Part shown: positions 17,756 through 26,300 of the stretch, in pieces
How positions within the stretch are numbered: the first letter of the stretch is position 1
Layout: every line of letters starts with the position of its first letter
From: Clostridium peptidivorans
GTDB taxonomy: Bacteria > Bacillota > Clostridia > Clostridiales > Clostridiaceae
Assembly (NCBI RefSeq): GCF_900205925.1
Contig: NZ_OAOD01000008.1
Coordinates: 62,001-126,000 of the forward strand
Length of the DNA stretch: 64,000 nucleotides
Reading direction: 5' to 3'
The notes under the pieces: model-generated
What the model was told of the DNA's origin: nothing
Databases searched by the model: none
The model's input: only the letters and a program-made list of their open reading frames with translations
Made by a program: the position numbers and the translations under genes

Positions 17756-17898
17756 AAGTGATTCTTAGACTCAGGTGGAGTTTGCTTATGAAGAATACTT
17801 ATCTCCAGCTGAGTCTTAGAATCACTTATCCAGGGGCGTATCATCCGTTATCTCCCACCTAAGAGGATGGGAGTATTACGGATGGTTGCCATCGGATA
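17756..17898. mobile_element. Structured element, possible IS200/IS605-type end or MITE
   Basis: A 25-bp hairpin with two mismatches (17756-17780 with 17803-17827) is followed by a second hairpin ATCCGT-TCTCCCA/TGGGAG-ACGGAT (17843-17883). A TTATCC/GGATAA pair (17826-17831 with 17893-17898) encloses the second hairpin. Subterminal hairpins without terminal inverted repeats, and the CTCCCACCT...GGTGGGAG look read in reverse, resemble right ends of clostridial TnpB elements, but no tnpB reading frame is present. It could instead be a structured RNA or a terminator of the GyrI-like gene. Confidence 0.4.
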
Positions 17899-17958
17899 AA
17901 TCCATACAAAAGCATAGAATTAGAATATTTAATAATAATTATTTCATGGATGCCAAAC

Positions 17959-17984
17959 GGGTAGCAAGTTTAAGTTTGCTACCC
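17959..17984 (-). terminator. Terminator of the carbonic anhydrase gene
   Basis: The stem GGGTAGCAA/TTGCTACCC has an eight-base loop and lies about 22 bases past the stop codon at 18006. The T-run on the minus strand is short. Confidence 0.55.
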
Positions 17985-18005
17985 ATAAATATCAAAATGA
18001 AAATT

Positions 18006-18551
18006 TTATTTGCTTTCTTCAATTAAATATAAAAGATTATCATCTACATTATAAAATAACGGTACAACTGATATGTTTGGATACTTTTCACTTAACCTTT
18101 TTGTTTCACTCAATAAAAAATCTATTTCATTTTCAATTTCAAACATTGGAGCAAAACTTGTAAAATGTTCTTCTGCATGTTTTTCATCCCATCCAGCATT
18201 CTCAACTAATCCTTTTATAAAATTCTCCTTTTTAGATATTAAATTTACCATTCCGCAATTATTATGACCTATTAAAGCTATGGTCTTAATTCCTCCAATA
18301 GCAACAGCATAGGATACCTTAAATTCGCTATATCTCAAATTTCCTCCGCCTGTTCGTAAAATATACGCAAAATTATTTGGAATCCTAAGTTGTTTACGAT
18401 TATCCATGCACATTCCTACTAAGAGTTCAGCCTTAGTATATTTTTCAATATCATACCCCAAATTATGATATTGTAACAACTTTTCAATTGGAGTGTTTAT
18501 ATATTGTGATGATATGTCCTTTTTATCTAATACCTTTATTAATCTATTCAT
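18006..18551 (-). CDS. Beta-carbonic anhydrase homologue
   Basis: The 181-residue protein has the beta-class zinc motifs: CMDNR (Cys48, Asp50, Arg52) and GHNNCGM (His96, Cys99). These are the ligands and Asp/Arg dyad needed for CO2 hydration. It is shorter than typical beta enzymes and has an unusual N-terminus (about 40 residues). GGAGGG precedes the ATG. The leader upstream is homologous to the preQ1-riboswitch leader of the neighbouring queuosine operon but lacks a pairing 3' arm. This may place the gene historically in that regulon. It may act on CO2/bicarbonate or, given the divergence, another substrate. Confidence 0.75.
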   Translation of the reverse strand: MNRLIKVLDKKDISSQYINTPIEKLLQYHNLGYDIEKYTKAELLVGMCMDNRKQLRIPNNFAYILRTGGGNLRYSEFKVSYAVAIGGIKTIALIGHNNCGMVNLISKKENFIKGLVENAGWDEKHAEEHFTSFAPMFEIENEIDFLLSETKRLSEKYPNISVVPLFYNVDDNLLYLIEESK

Positions 18552-18586
18552 AAATAGCCCTCCTTACTTTATATACATAGAAGTAA

Positions 18587-18655
18587 TTACAAACTGTCTT
18601 TATTATCTTCTTTAAGTATATAGTTTACTATAGTATATTTAACAGCTCAAGCCAA
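18587..18655 (-). promoter_or_regulatory. Promoter and decayed preQ1-type leader
   Basis: On the minus strand TTGGCT (18650-18655), 17 bases, TATAGT (18627-18632) form a good promoter. The segment TATAGTAAACT...AATAAAGACAGTTTGTAA is clearly homologous to 23036-23080 in front of the queuosine operon. The GACAG 5' arm is kept, but no CTGTC partner follows, so an active aptamer is doubtful. Confidence 0.5.
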
Positions 18656-18692
18656 GTCTTTTTTTAATGTCTGAAAATGTGTAATGCCCAAA

Positions 18693-18743
18693 GGGACGGT
18701 TAACAACTGTCTGATAAAATCACAGTTAGTTGTTAACCGTCCC
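18693..18743. repeat. REP family 1, inverted pair
   Basis: GGGACGGTTAACAACTGT pairs with ACAGTTAGTTGTTAACCGTCCC. The head on the minus strand lies six bases past the queC stop codon and may act as its terminator. Confidence 0.85.
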
Positions 18744-18749
18744 TTTTCA

Positions 18750-19406
18750 TTATAAATATTCTCTTTTAAATTCTACATATCCATTTTTTCTTAATTTACA
18801 AGCTGGGCACTCTCCACAACCATTTCCTTTTATTCCATTGTAACAAGTTAGGGTTTCTTCTTTCACAATACTAAGAACTCCTAAGTCACTGGCCATTTTC
18901 CAAGTCTCTGCTTTATTTATCCACATTAAAGGAGTAAGAATTTCAAACTCATAATCCATAGCTAGATTTAATGTAACATTTAAGGATTTTATAAACACAT
19001 CTCTACAGTCTGGATATCCACTAAAATCACTTTGAGAAACACCAGTTATAATAGTGTTTATTCCTCTTTGTTTTGCAAATACTGCAACAAAGGTTAAAAA
19101 TAACATATTTCTTCCATCTACAAATGAATTAGGTACTCCCTCCGTTGGTGCATTTTTATCAACAGTTATATCCTGTCTAGTTAATGAGTTTGGTGCTAAT
19201 TGATTTAATAAATTTAAATCTAAAATATGATGTTCTACATTATATTTTTTACATATATCCTTAGCACATTCTAGTTCTAGTTTATGCTTCTGATTATAAT
19301 CAAAGGATACTGCTATAACTTCTTCAAACTTTTCCTTTGCCCAAAATAAGCAAGTTGTACTATCTTGTCCACCACTAAATACTACTATAGCTTTTTTCTT
19401 GTTCAT
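18750..19406 (-). CDS. queC: 7-cyano-7-deazaguanine (preQ0) synthase
   Basis: The 218-residue ATP-dependent enzyme converts 7-carboxy-7-deazaguanine to preQ0. It shows the PP-loop [15 protein letters not shown] (about 8-22), [20 protein letters not shown] and the C-terminal zinc ligands [19 protein letters not shown]. It is the last gene of a six-gene operon beginning under a preQ1 riboswitch at 23.0 kb. A REP hairpin follows the stop. Confidence 0.95.
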   Translation of the reverse strand: MNKKKAIVVFSGGQDSTTCLFWAKEKFEEVIAVSFDYNQKHKLELECAKDICKKYNVEHHILDLNLLNQLAPNSLTRQDITVDKNAPTEGVPNSFVDGRNMLFLTFVAVFAKQRGINTIITGVSQSDFSGYPDCRDVFIKSLNVTLNLAMDYEFEILTPLMWINKAETWKMASDLGVLSIVKEETLTCYNGIKGNGCGECPACKLRKNGYVEFKREYL

Positions 19407-19428
19407 TTATTATACCACCCTTAAATTT

Positions 19429-20019
19429 TTATTTAGTATAAAGCATCATCAACTTATTATTTAAAATTGTATCCGTATTAAATCTTCCTCTTAAAGTAGT
19501 TGATATTGTTTTAGTTCCTGGCTTTTTTATTCCCCTAGTGCTCATACAACCATGTTCACCTTCTATAATAACTGCTACATCTTCTGATCCAGTTATCTTT
19601 TCCATGATTTCTGCTATATCACTTCCAATTCTCTCTTGAAGCTGCAGCCTGCGACCTACCATATCCGCTATTCTTGCTATTTTACTTAAACCAATAACTT
19701 TTCCATTAGGCACATATGCTATTGCCACCTTCATGTTATACATCAATGCTAAATGATGCTCACAATGGCTAAATATTTCTATGTCTTTCATAAAAACTAT
19801 ATCATTAGAATTTTCTTTTATAGATAAATCATCCTCGAAAGTGGTATTAAACATTTCTGCAATCTCATCGTTAGTAAAGCACATTCCTTTAAACACTTCT
19901 TCATACATTTTAGCTACACGTTTAGGCGTGTCCTTTAGCCCTTCTCTATTAGGATCATCACCTAAAGCTACCAAGATACCCCTTATATGTTCTTCAATTG
20001 CTTTTACATCAATTGCCAT
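19429..20019 (-). CDS. folE: GTP cyclohydrolase I
   Basis: The 196-residue enzyme makes dihydroneopterin triphosphate, the entry step to queuosine and folate. Motifs include [19 protein letters not shown], the zinc region [31 protein letters not shown] and [17 protein letters not shown] place the start at ATG 20017-20019 ([10 protein letters not shown]), nine bases after GGGGG and four bases past the queE stop. A longer in-frame reading would overlap queE. Its presence in the que operon indicates dedicated supply for deazaguanine synthesis. Confidence 0.95.
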   Translation of the reverse strand: MAIDVKAIEEHIRGILVALGDDPNREGLKDTPKRVAKMYEEVFKGMCFTNDEIAEMFNTTFEDDLSIKENSNDIVFMKDIEIFSHCEHHLALMYNMKVAIAYVPNGKVIGLSKIARIADMVGRRLQLQERIGSDIAEIMEKITGSEDVAVIIEGEHGCMSTRGIKKPGTKTISTTLRGRFNTDTILNNKLMMLYTK

Positions 20020-20023
20020 GCTA

Positions 20024-20689
20024 TTATACCCCCTTTTTGCTTGGTTCCCATATAATTTTATGAAGTTGTACCTGTAAGTTAACTCCATTCATTTTATTAT
20101 GCTTCATAAATTCTACTATATCTTCCATTTGAATTTCCCCAAATACAGGACTAATATAAACACTAACTTTATCTACAAGATTATACTTATTTATTATATA
20201 CTTAACTTTTTCTAAATCCTCAATAGTTCCAGATACAAATTTAACTGTATCTTTCTTAGTTAAATAATTAAAATTTTCTATTGTCATTTTATCTTCCATA
20301 TTACTTGATGGAAGCTTGTAGTCCATGGTAAAGCTTGGTGCATTTTCTATTGTAGCAAACTTATTTAAAAGTATAGTTCCGTTAGTTTCTATTTCAACCT
20401 GAATTTCTTTATCTTTAGATAGAACCTCTAAAAGTTCTATTATTCCTTCTTGAAGAAGAGGCTCTCCCCCTGTTAAAGTTACATTTCTAACACCTGTGGA
20501 TTTAATGTACTTATATATATCATTACAAGACATTAAATCATATGGTCCATCTTTTTCATTGGCCCAAGTGGTATCACAATAGCTGCAGTTTAAATTACAC
20601 CCTGCAAATCTTATAAATACTGCTAATTGTCCGCAAAGTAGCCCTTCGCCATTAATACTAATAAACTTCTCAACTACCTTTAAATGCAC
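20024..20689 (-). CDS. queE: 7-carboxy-7-deazaguanine synthase (radical SAM)
   Basis: The 221-residue radical SAM enzyme converts 6-carboxytetrahydropterin to carboxydeazaguanine. The cluster motif is [13 protein letters not shown], followed by [10 protein letters not shown] and QVEIETNG. I choose the GTG at 20687-20689 ([16 protein letters not shown]): it follows GAGGGGA by six bases and starts one base after the queD stop. A longer reading begins inside queD. Confidence 0.95.
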   Translation of the reverse strand: MHLKVVEKFISINGEGLLCGQLAVFIRFAGCNLNCSYCDTTWANEKDGPYDLMSCNDIYKYIKSTGVRNVTLTGGEPLLQEGIIELLEVLSKDKEIQVEIETNGTILLNKFATIENAPSFTMDYKLPSSNMEDKMTIENFNYLTKKDTVKFVSGTIEDLEKVKYIINKYNLVDKVSVYISPVFGEIQMEDIVEFMKHNKMNGVNLQVQLHKIIWEPSKKGV

Positions 20690-20690
20690 T

Positions 20691-21122
20691 TTAAATCCCC
20701 TCACTTTCTTCATATACTGCACTATTAGTAGGAGTTTCATAAACCGTAGCTCTTTTTACGTTGTATCCTTTATCCTTCATTGTTTTAAAGAAAAATGCTG
20801 CAAAATTTTCTGCTGTTGGCCTGAAATCTACTTCTATAACTTTAAATCCGTCCTGGCATATACAGCGTAATGTTTCTTCCCTCATAGTTCCTTCTTGAAT
20901 TATTAATGCATGATCATAATAGTCTATAACAGCTTTAATATCTCTTTTTAAATCACCAAAGTCAATTACCATGCCATCAAGCTGGCCGCCCTTTACTAAT
21001 GTTTCTGACTGCACTTCAATTTCAACTTTCCATCTATGTCCGTGGATGTTACCACATTTTCCTTCATAATTAGCAAGGAAATGAGCACTATCAAAGCTGT
21101 GATCTGCTTTTAAAATGTACAT
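20691..21122 (-). CDS. queD: 6-carboxytetrahydropterin synthase
   Basis: The 143-residue pterin enzyme converts dihydroneopterin triphosphate to carboxytetrahydropterin. It shows the zinc histidines (DSAHFLAN and NIHGHRWKVE), the catalytic Cys in GKCGN, and the C-terminal ATVYETPTNSAVY. It sits between the activase gene and queE in the riboswitch-controlled operon. Confidence 0.95.
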   Translation of the reverse strand: MYILKADHSFDSAHFLANYEGKCGNIHGHRWKVEIEVQSETLVKGGQLDGMVIDFGDLKRDIKAVIDYYDHALIIQEGTMREETLRCICQDGFKVIEVDFRPTAENFAAFFFKTMKDKGYNVKRATVYETPTNSAVYEESEGI

Positions 21123-21139
21123 ATTTACTCCTCCTAAAT

Positions 21140-21901
21140 TTATCTTAAAATCTTACTTCCATAGTAGCAGCATCCAATTGCTCCATTAAATTGAGGTTCT
21201 TCTACGGATACTATTTCTTCATAATCATTCTTAAGATATTCCTTTATTGCAGTGTTATTAGCAACACCGCCAGTTAAAACTAGCTTTTCCCCTCTAAATT
21301 TAGTTAAAAGATGCTGTAATCTTTTATATAGAGAGTAATTAACCCCCGCACATAATCTTTCTATACCTACACCTTCAGCTATTTTACCAATGAGCTCCGA
21401 CTCAGAAAATACTGCACAAGTTGAATTTAAATCCACAGGATTCTCTGAGTATTTACTCATTTCATCAAGGGATATTTCAAGTACATTTGCCATATTTTCT
21501 AGATATCTGCCGCAGGAAGCAGCGCATTTTTCATTAAGCTCCAAATCCGTAGTGATACCTTTTTCTACTTTAACTACCTTAACGTCTTGACCCCCTACAT
21601 CCAAAAGTATAAAGTCTTTTAAATTAGCTTGATAAATAGCTCCATAAGTATGAGCTTTTATTTCGTTTATTGGCGTAAAGAGTCTTAAATCAGTATTGTT
21701 TTTTCCGTAACCTGTAGACACTGCTTTATCAACTTCACCTATATTAAGCTTTTCTAAATCTACAATAATCTTACCATCAAAGCTGCAGTAATCTCTATAA
21801 AAACTCATTGTACTTACTTTTTTCTTTTGGATTATATTATTGTTTTCCATTAAAACAATCTTAACTTCTCTACTTCCAAGATCTATTCCTAATATTTTCA
21901 T
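21140..21901 (-). CDS. 2-hydroxyacyl-CoA dehydratase-type activase (BadF/HgdC family)
   Basis: The 253-residue ASKHA-fold ATPase has phosphate loops GIDLGSREVKIV and LLDVGGQDVKVV. The cluster-binding cysteines lie in KCAASCGRYLE, with a further Cys near NSTCAVFSESE, and the adenosine loop is LTGGVANN. Family members bind a 4Fe-4S cluster between two subunits and use ATP to inject an electron into a partner dehydratase. The partner is encoded directly upstream with an ATGA overlap. Here the pair is embedded in the que operon, so a radical dehydration in amino acid fermentation is not the obvious role. The substrate is unknown. Confidence 0.88.
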   Translation of the reverse strand: MKILGIDLGSREVKIVLMENNNIIQKKKVSTMSFYRDYCSFDGKIIVDLEKLNIGEVDKAVSTGYGKNNTDLRLFTPINEIKAHTYGAIYQANLKDFILLDVGGQDVKVVKVEKGITTDLELNEKCAASCGRYLENMANVLEISLDEMSKYSENPVDLNSTCAVFSESELIGKIAEGVGIERLCAGVNYSLYKRLQHLLTKFRGEKLVLTGGVANNTAIKEYLKNDYEEIVSVEEPQFNGAIGCCYYGSKILR

Positions 21902-22899
21902 CTTTCAGCCTCCTTTAAATCAAGAAGCATATCAAGAAAGGCTTCTAATCTAAGTTTTGTTCTTGCATCTAATGTATTTAACTTGTCTCCTTCAATATTT
22001 AAGATTGGAATATTCAATTGACTCTTTAATACTATATCTTCTACTGCTCTATGACAAAAAGCCTGAGTGTAGTGAATTATACCATCTAATTTTCTATCTT
22101 CAATTTGCTTTTTTAATTCTTTAATTCTAAATTCAGTATCATAAGGATAAGTATAGTCGTAATACTGCTGAAATATATTTAAAGCTTTATCTCCTCTAGG
22201 GAAAGCAAATTCTCTTTGAACCTCATTATATACAAAATGAGCATTAAAATTTTCAACAAACTCATATATATCTCCAGTCATTGGAGGAACCCCAATATAC
22301 CCTAATCTTAGTTTTTTATTTATTGGTTGTCTCTTCTTAATGTCATCAATGACCTTTTTAAGGTCAGCTTCAAATGAATCTATGTCTCCATTCAAGTCAC
22401 TTAAACTCACCTGATATAGATGATTTTCAAAACCAGTGGCCTTATTTTCCTTATATGTCAATTCATCAATTTCTTTACCTAATTGTCTAATTTCATTTAA
22501 TTTTTTTCTAGCTGCTTCAACTTCTTCCTGATTCACATTGAAGATATCCATAAATCTTTTTATTTCATTTTCTACATCCTTAAGATTATGACTGTTTGGA
22601 AAGGAAAATGGATAAACCTTTATTCCTCGTAACTGAAGTACTTCAATAAGTGCTTTAGTATTAGAACAATCTCCCCCCATAACTCCAACTATTTCTTTAA
22701 TGTTATTTTCTAGACATACTCCATAAATCCCCTTTATCCAAGCACATAAGCTTTTAGGAAATCCATCTCTTTCAGCTATATCTATATATTTCAAATAATT
22801 CTCTGAGGTTATAAAAATATTATTTAAATCTATCGGTGTATACCCTGCAGCAATTATAACTTCTATTGGTACTGTTGTAGTTAAACCTATTTTTTTCAT
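21898..22899 (-). CDS. 2-hydroxyacyl-CoA dehydratase D-like subunit (HgdB/YjiM-like)
   Basis: The 333-residue protein resembles single-subunit relatives of the dehydratase beta chain. Conserved cysteines lie in PKSLCAWIKGIYGVC, GVMGGDCSNTKAL and YTQAFCHRAVED, and could hold a 4Fe-4S cluster. Only one such subunit is present, unlike fermentation-type two-subunit enzymes. Double-cubane-cluster relatives that reduce small molecules are an alternative model. It is the first gene after the preQ1 riboswitch, with AAGGAG before the ATG. Control by preQ1 suggests a role in deazaguanine or queuine metabolism, which is inference. Confidence 0.82.
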   Translation of the reverse strand: MKKIGLTTTVPIEVIIAAGYTPIDLNNIFITSENYLKYIDIAERDGFPKSLCAWIKGIYGVCLENNIKEIVGVMGGDCSNTKALIEVLQLRGIKVYPFSFPNSHNLKDVENEIKRFMDIFNVNQEEVEAARKKLNEIRQLGKEIDELTYKENKATGFENHLYQVSLSDLNGDIDSFEADLKKVIDDIKKRQPINKKLRLGYIGVPPMTGDIYEFVENFNAHFVYNEVQREFAFPRGDKALNIFQQYYDYTYPYDTEFRIKELKKQIEDRKLDGIIHYTQAFCHRAVEDIVLKSQLNIPILNIEGDKLNTLDARTKLRLEAFLDMLLDLKEAER

Positions 22900-22957
22900 T
22901 ATAATTTCTCCTTACCTTAGGAATTATATATCTATAATTTTTATTTTTTGCAAATAA

Positions 22958-23006
22958 AAAAGGGCATAAGCCCCCCATAAACAAAAAACTACCTAAGCCG
23001 GTAGTT
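22958..23006 (-). terminator. Leader terminators of the que operon
   Basis: On the minus strand AACTACC-GGCTTA-GGTAGTT followed by TTTTTT (22987-23006) comes right after the aptamer and is the expected expression platform. A second hairpin GGGC-TTAT-GCCC with a T-run follows (around 22960-22971). Confidence 0.8.
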
Positions 23007-23010
23007 ACGT

Positions 23011-23048
23011 CCTAGTTTTGTTTATAGACAGGATGGTTACGAACTGTC
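23011..23048 (-). ncRNA. PreQ1-I riboswitch aptamer
   Basis: On the minus strand GACAG-TTCGTAACCATC-CTGTC is followed by TATAAACAAAACTAGG. This fits the class I preQ1 aptamer: a five-bp stem, a C-containing loop, and an A-rich tail that folds back as a pseudoknot. It closely resembles the Thermoanaerobacter form in its AACAAAACNAGG tail. It lies in front of a que operon, with a terminator immediately after, so preQ1 should switch transcription off. Confidence 0.88.
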
Positions 23049-23071
23049 TTTATTACTTTTTATTTGGCTAC

Positions 23072-23100
23072 AGTTTACTATAAAACTTTCCTTAAGTCAA
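23072..23100 (-). promoter_or_regulatory. queD: Promoter of the que operon
   Basis: TTGACT (23095-23100), 17 bases, TAAACT (23072-23077) on the minus strand, 24 bases ahead of the aptamer. Confidence 0.65.
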
Positions 23101-23107
23101 GTTTAAT

Positions 23108-23143
23108 AGCCGATCAATGCATTTTATTACACATTAATCGGCT
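23108..23143. terminator. Hairpin after the EAL gene
   Basis: AGCCGAT/ATCGGCT arms with a weak inner stem lie 13 bases past the stop of the EAL-domain gene and ahead of the que promoter. Confidence 0.55.
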
Positions 23144-23155
23144 TATTTTATAAAC

Positions 23156-25333
23156 TTAAATTTCTTCGGTAACGTTGATATTAATGTCAGGTCTACCTGT
23201 GTAATAGCCCTGTGAAAAATCCACACCTAATTTTTCAATAGTATCCAGTATTTCTTTATCCTCTACAAATTCTGCGACGGTTTTTACTTTAAAGGCTTTT
23301 GCCATATTTACAATTGCCTGAACAATATATGAATTTTCCTCTTTATCATTTATTTCTTTAATAAATGAACCATCAATTTTAAGATAATTTACATCTAATT
23401 TTTTAAAATAATCCATGGACGAAAAACCTGTTCCAAAATCATCAATTGAAAATCTATAATTATTCTTTTTACATTCATTAATTATTGAAGTAAATTTTTT
23501 AAAGTCCTTTATATTTTCCGTTTCTGTAATTTCAAATACTATATTTTCATGTTTAATATTATATTTATCTACAATTGAATCAATTTTTCTTAAGTAATTA
23601 ATATTATCTATCTCTTTTACAGATAAATTAAATGCAAAAACTAATTTATTTTCTTTATCTATTTTACTTTTATAATATAATGCTTTTTCAATTATTATTA
23701 AATCAACGGTTTCTATCAAATCATTTTTTTCAGCAATTACAATAAAAGGATATGGATTCAAATAAATTTCTCCATATTTTATTCTCATAAGCACTTCATA
23801 TTTTTCTACTTCTTTTGTTCTTATATCGATTATTGGTTGAAAAAATGGTACCAATCTCTCTTCCTTTATTGCTTCTTTTAATAATATCAATTTATTATTA
23901 TCTATTTCTATATCTTTTGCTAATATTTCTAAACTAGAGCATATATACTTATTTTCACCATATTTTAAATCATCTACTATTTTTTCTATCTTAAATAAAC
24001 TATCATTAGCGTTTTCCATTTCCAATTTGTTTATATCTATAAATGCCAAAAATGATTCTATTTCAATACTTTTATTTTTTATATTAAATTCCCTATATTC
24101 CAACTTTGATAAATTTTTATCAATAAAATCTAAAAGCTCCTCTTTATTTCCATCTTTAAATAACAAAGTAAAAGATTTATCACTATAGCTATATAAAGTT
24201 GCCCTATTATCAAAGAGTTCTTTTATTAATTTTGCATATTTATTTATAGCTATTTCATATAAGTTTCTTCCATATGCAAATTTAATGTTGCTTAATTTCT
24301 TAATACTAATTATTAGCAAGCTAGCATTGTCACAATACTTAGCATTTCTTATGATGTCAGTATATAATTTGTTTTTTGTTTTAAAACCCGTTAAATCACT
24401 AAAATTATAAAATCTATTTATAAAATAATTTGCAAGTATAAGAAGTAATAAACAAATAATACTACCTATAGCTATGATACGAAAATTTGACACATTCTTT
24501 TCATTACCTATTATAGTGGGTTTAGTAAAAACAAATATTTTACATTGTAAATCTTTCATGTTATTGTAACATCCATATATCTCATTATTATTAATATCTT
24601 TATAATTTATGTAGCCTGAAATATTATTATTTATTCCAATCCATTTATCTTTAATTTCGTTAATATTATTATCTATTGAATTCCCAGATGATGAAATTAT
24701 TACATTGTGAGCACTAAATACTAAATATATGTCATAATCATATACTTTTTTTACAAGTAAATTATATATATTTTCTAGTAGTATATCCTCACCAACAACA
24801 CCAATAAATTTATCATCTTTGTATATAGAGTAACTTATTGTTATGCATGGTTTTTCAGTGGCTATATCAGTATAAACATTGCTTACAATAGGAATCCTTG
24901 ATTTTCGGGCATCTTTGTACCAATTTCTTTCTCTTAAATCATGTTCCATATAACTTAGTTTTACTATTCCATTTGAATTAATCTTATTACCAGATAAATC
25001 ATCAACAAAATATATATTATGTGGCGTATCGGATAATAAGTTTTTATCTTTAAATATACTTGATATTATATTTGTATTATCTGTTAAAGTATCCTCTAGA
25101 GAATTACCTAGAAGATTTGCTATTACACTCCCCTTAGATTGTACAGATAATTTTTCATAGGAAATTTGTTGATTAATAAAGTAAATACACTCCTTATTGT
25201 TATTGCTTAAATTTAATTCATACATAGTTTTTATATCACTATGTTCTTTAACTGTGAACATTATAATTGCTCCAATAAAAATAGTGATAATAATTGAAGA
25301 TATTAGTAAATGATTTTCAATATGCTTAGTCAT
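23156..25333 (-). CDS. Membrane c-di-GMP phosphodiesterase (Cache, degenerate GGDEF, EAL)
   Basis: The 725-residue protein has helix 1 at about 12-30, an extracellular double-Cache-like sensor (about 40-275, with WYKDARKSRIPIVSNVYTD), helix 2 at about 283-303, a GGDEF domain and an EAL domain (about 478-720). The GGDEF signature is replaced by YSDKSF, so cyclase activity is not expected. The EAL domain keeps its key residues: YEVLMRI, FEITETEN, SIDDFGTGFSSMDY and LKIDGSFI. It should hydrolyse c-di-GMP in response to an external small ligand. It is a single gene with GGGGTG before the ATG. Confidence 0.9.
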   Translation of the reverse strand: MTKHIENHLLISSIIITIFIGAIIMFTVKEHSDIKTMYELNLSNNNKECIYFINQQISYEKLSVQSKGSVIANLLGNSLEDTLTDNTNIISSIFKDKNLLSDTPHNIYFVDDLSGNKINSNGIVKLSYMEHDLRERNWYKDARKSRIPIVSNVYTDIATEKPCITISYSIYKDDKFIGVVGEDILLENIYNLLVKKVYDYDIYLVFSAHNVIISSSGNSIDNNINEIKDKWIGINNNISGYINYKDINNNEIYGCYNNMKDLQCKIFVFTKPTIIGNEKNVSNFRIIAIGSIICLLLLILANYFINRFYNFSDLTGFKTKNKLYTDIIRNAKYCDNASLLIISIKKLSNIKFAYGRNLYEIAINKYAKLIKELFDNRATLYSYSDKSFTLLFKDGNKEELLDFIDKNLSKLEYREFNIKNKSIEIESFLAFIDINKLEMENANDSLFKIEKIVDDLKYGENKYICSSLEILAKDIEIDNNKLILLKEAIKEERLVPFFQPIIDIRTKEVEKYEVLMRIKYGEIYLNPYPFIVIAEKNDLIETVDLIIIEKALYYKSKIDKENKLVFAFNLSVKEIDNINYLRKIDSIVDKYNIKHENIVFEITETENIKDFKKFTSIINECKKNNYRFSIDDFGTGFSSMDYFKKLDVNYLKIDGSFIKEINDKEENSYIVQAIVNMAKAFKVKTVAEFVEDKEILDTIEKLGVDFSQGYYTGRPDININVTEEI

Positions 25334-25357
25334 AATTCACCCCTATTAACCAAAAAA

Positions 25358-25376
25358 ACAGGCATAACACGCCTGT
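25358..25376 (-). terminator. Intrinsic terminator
   Basis: On the minus strand ACAGGC-GTGTTAT-GCCTGT is followed by seven T. It lies 180 bases past the Crp/Fnr stop but only 25 bases before the EAL gene start. It either ends the Crp transcript or is an attenuator in the EAL leader. Confidence 0.8.
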
Positions 25377-25556
25377 CCAATCCTTAAAATGTAAATTAAC
25401 AGTCTTAATAAAATTCTATAGTCCTTATTTTTTTATGATTTTGCCAAAACATACCAATTATATTATATTACCAAAAATATCATAATGCAATAAAAAAATT
25501 CACCTAATAAAAAATATTAAATTGATTACTTAAATGAACCATAAAAACATTTTAAA

Positions 25557-26252
25557 TCATTTATATAAATCTGCTGCAAGCTTTCTTAAATTTATCTCAT
25601 CTATTACTTGAAAATAATTATGCTTCTTTCTTATAAGTCCTTTTAAGCAGAGAAGGTCTAGTGTTCTCAATAAATGTCTATAACTTGTTCCCAAGAGTTC
25701 TGATATCTCAGTTAAATTTTCATTAAATTCTATTATCATTTCACCATTATTGTTTACTCTTTCTCCAGTAGCAAGAATATAACTAGCTAACCTATTTTGA
25801 AGAGAATAAAGTAAGTTTATAGAGCTATTTTTTGAACATCTATTTAATTTTTCACCTAGAGAGTTGCACATAAATTTTAAAAACTTCACATCATTAAGCA
25901 GGTATGTCCTTGCATTTTCTAAAGAAATACCTATACAATAAGCATCTTCTATAACCTGTACACTTGAAGAAGCATTTTGAGGATTGATAATTTCTAAGTC
26001 CCCTAAAATTTTGAAATCTTGATAAAAGCAAAGTAGTAAGGATTTTCCATTACTAAGTGTAGTATACACTTTTGCTTTACCTTCTACAAAGAAAAAAAGA
26101 TAATTAATATCTTCACTTTCCCTGCAAATATGTTCATTCTTTTTAAAAAGAAACAATTCCATTAAAGGCTTCATATCATTAGTGAATATATCAGTAATTC
26201 CATATTTCAAAATATACTTATCTAGTAACTTTAAATCATTAATCTTTATCAT
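25557..26252 (-). CDS. Crp/Fnr-family regulator (YeiL-like)
   Basis: The 231-residue protein has an N-terminal cyclic-nucleotide-binding-like beta barrel (about 20-125: CRESEDINYLFFFVEGKAKVYTTLSNGKSLLLCFY) and a C-terminal winged helix (LTEISELLGTSYRHLLRTLDLLCLKGLIRKKHNYF). No Fnr-type N-terminal Cys cluster is present. Start ATG 26250-26252 follows GGGAGG; an earlier in-frame ATG would add seven residues. It is divergent from a DMT transporter pair across a perfect 20-bp palindrome, so it probably regulates those genes and itself. Confidence 0.87.
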   Translation of the reverse strand: MIKINDLKLLDKYILKYGITDIFTNDMKPLMELFLFKKNEHICRESEDINYLFFFVEGKAKVYTTLSNGKSLLLCFYQDFKILGDLEIINPQNASSSVQVIEDAYCIGISLENARTYLLNDVKFLKFMCNSLGEKLNRCSKNSSINLLYSLQNRLASYILATGERVNNNGEMIIEFNENLTEISELLGTSYRHLLRTLDLLCLKGLIRKKHNYFQVIDEINLRKLAADLYK

Positions 26253-26300
26253 AGTTCCTCCCTTCAAACTCATATAACAATTAGCTTATATTTTCTCTCA

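Noticed and set aside
18587-18612. Functional preQ1 riboswitch at the carbonic anhydrase gene
   Set aside because: The 3' arm that should pair with GACAG is missing, so I call it a decayed homologue only.
21140-22899. Fermentative 2-hydroxyglutaryl-CoA dehydratase operon
   Set aside because: Only one dehydratase-type subunit, no CoA-transferase or dehydrogenase genes, and the pair is embedded in a que operon.
25377-25556. c-di-GMP riboswitch upstream of the EAL gene
   Set aside because: I could not find the conserved GEMM core or its stems on the minus strand.
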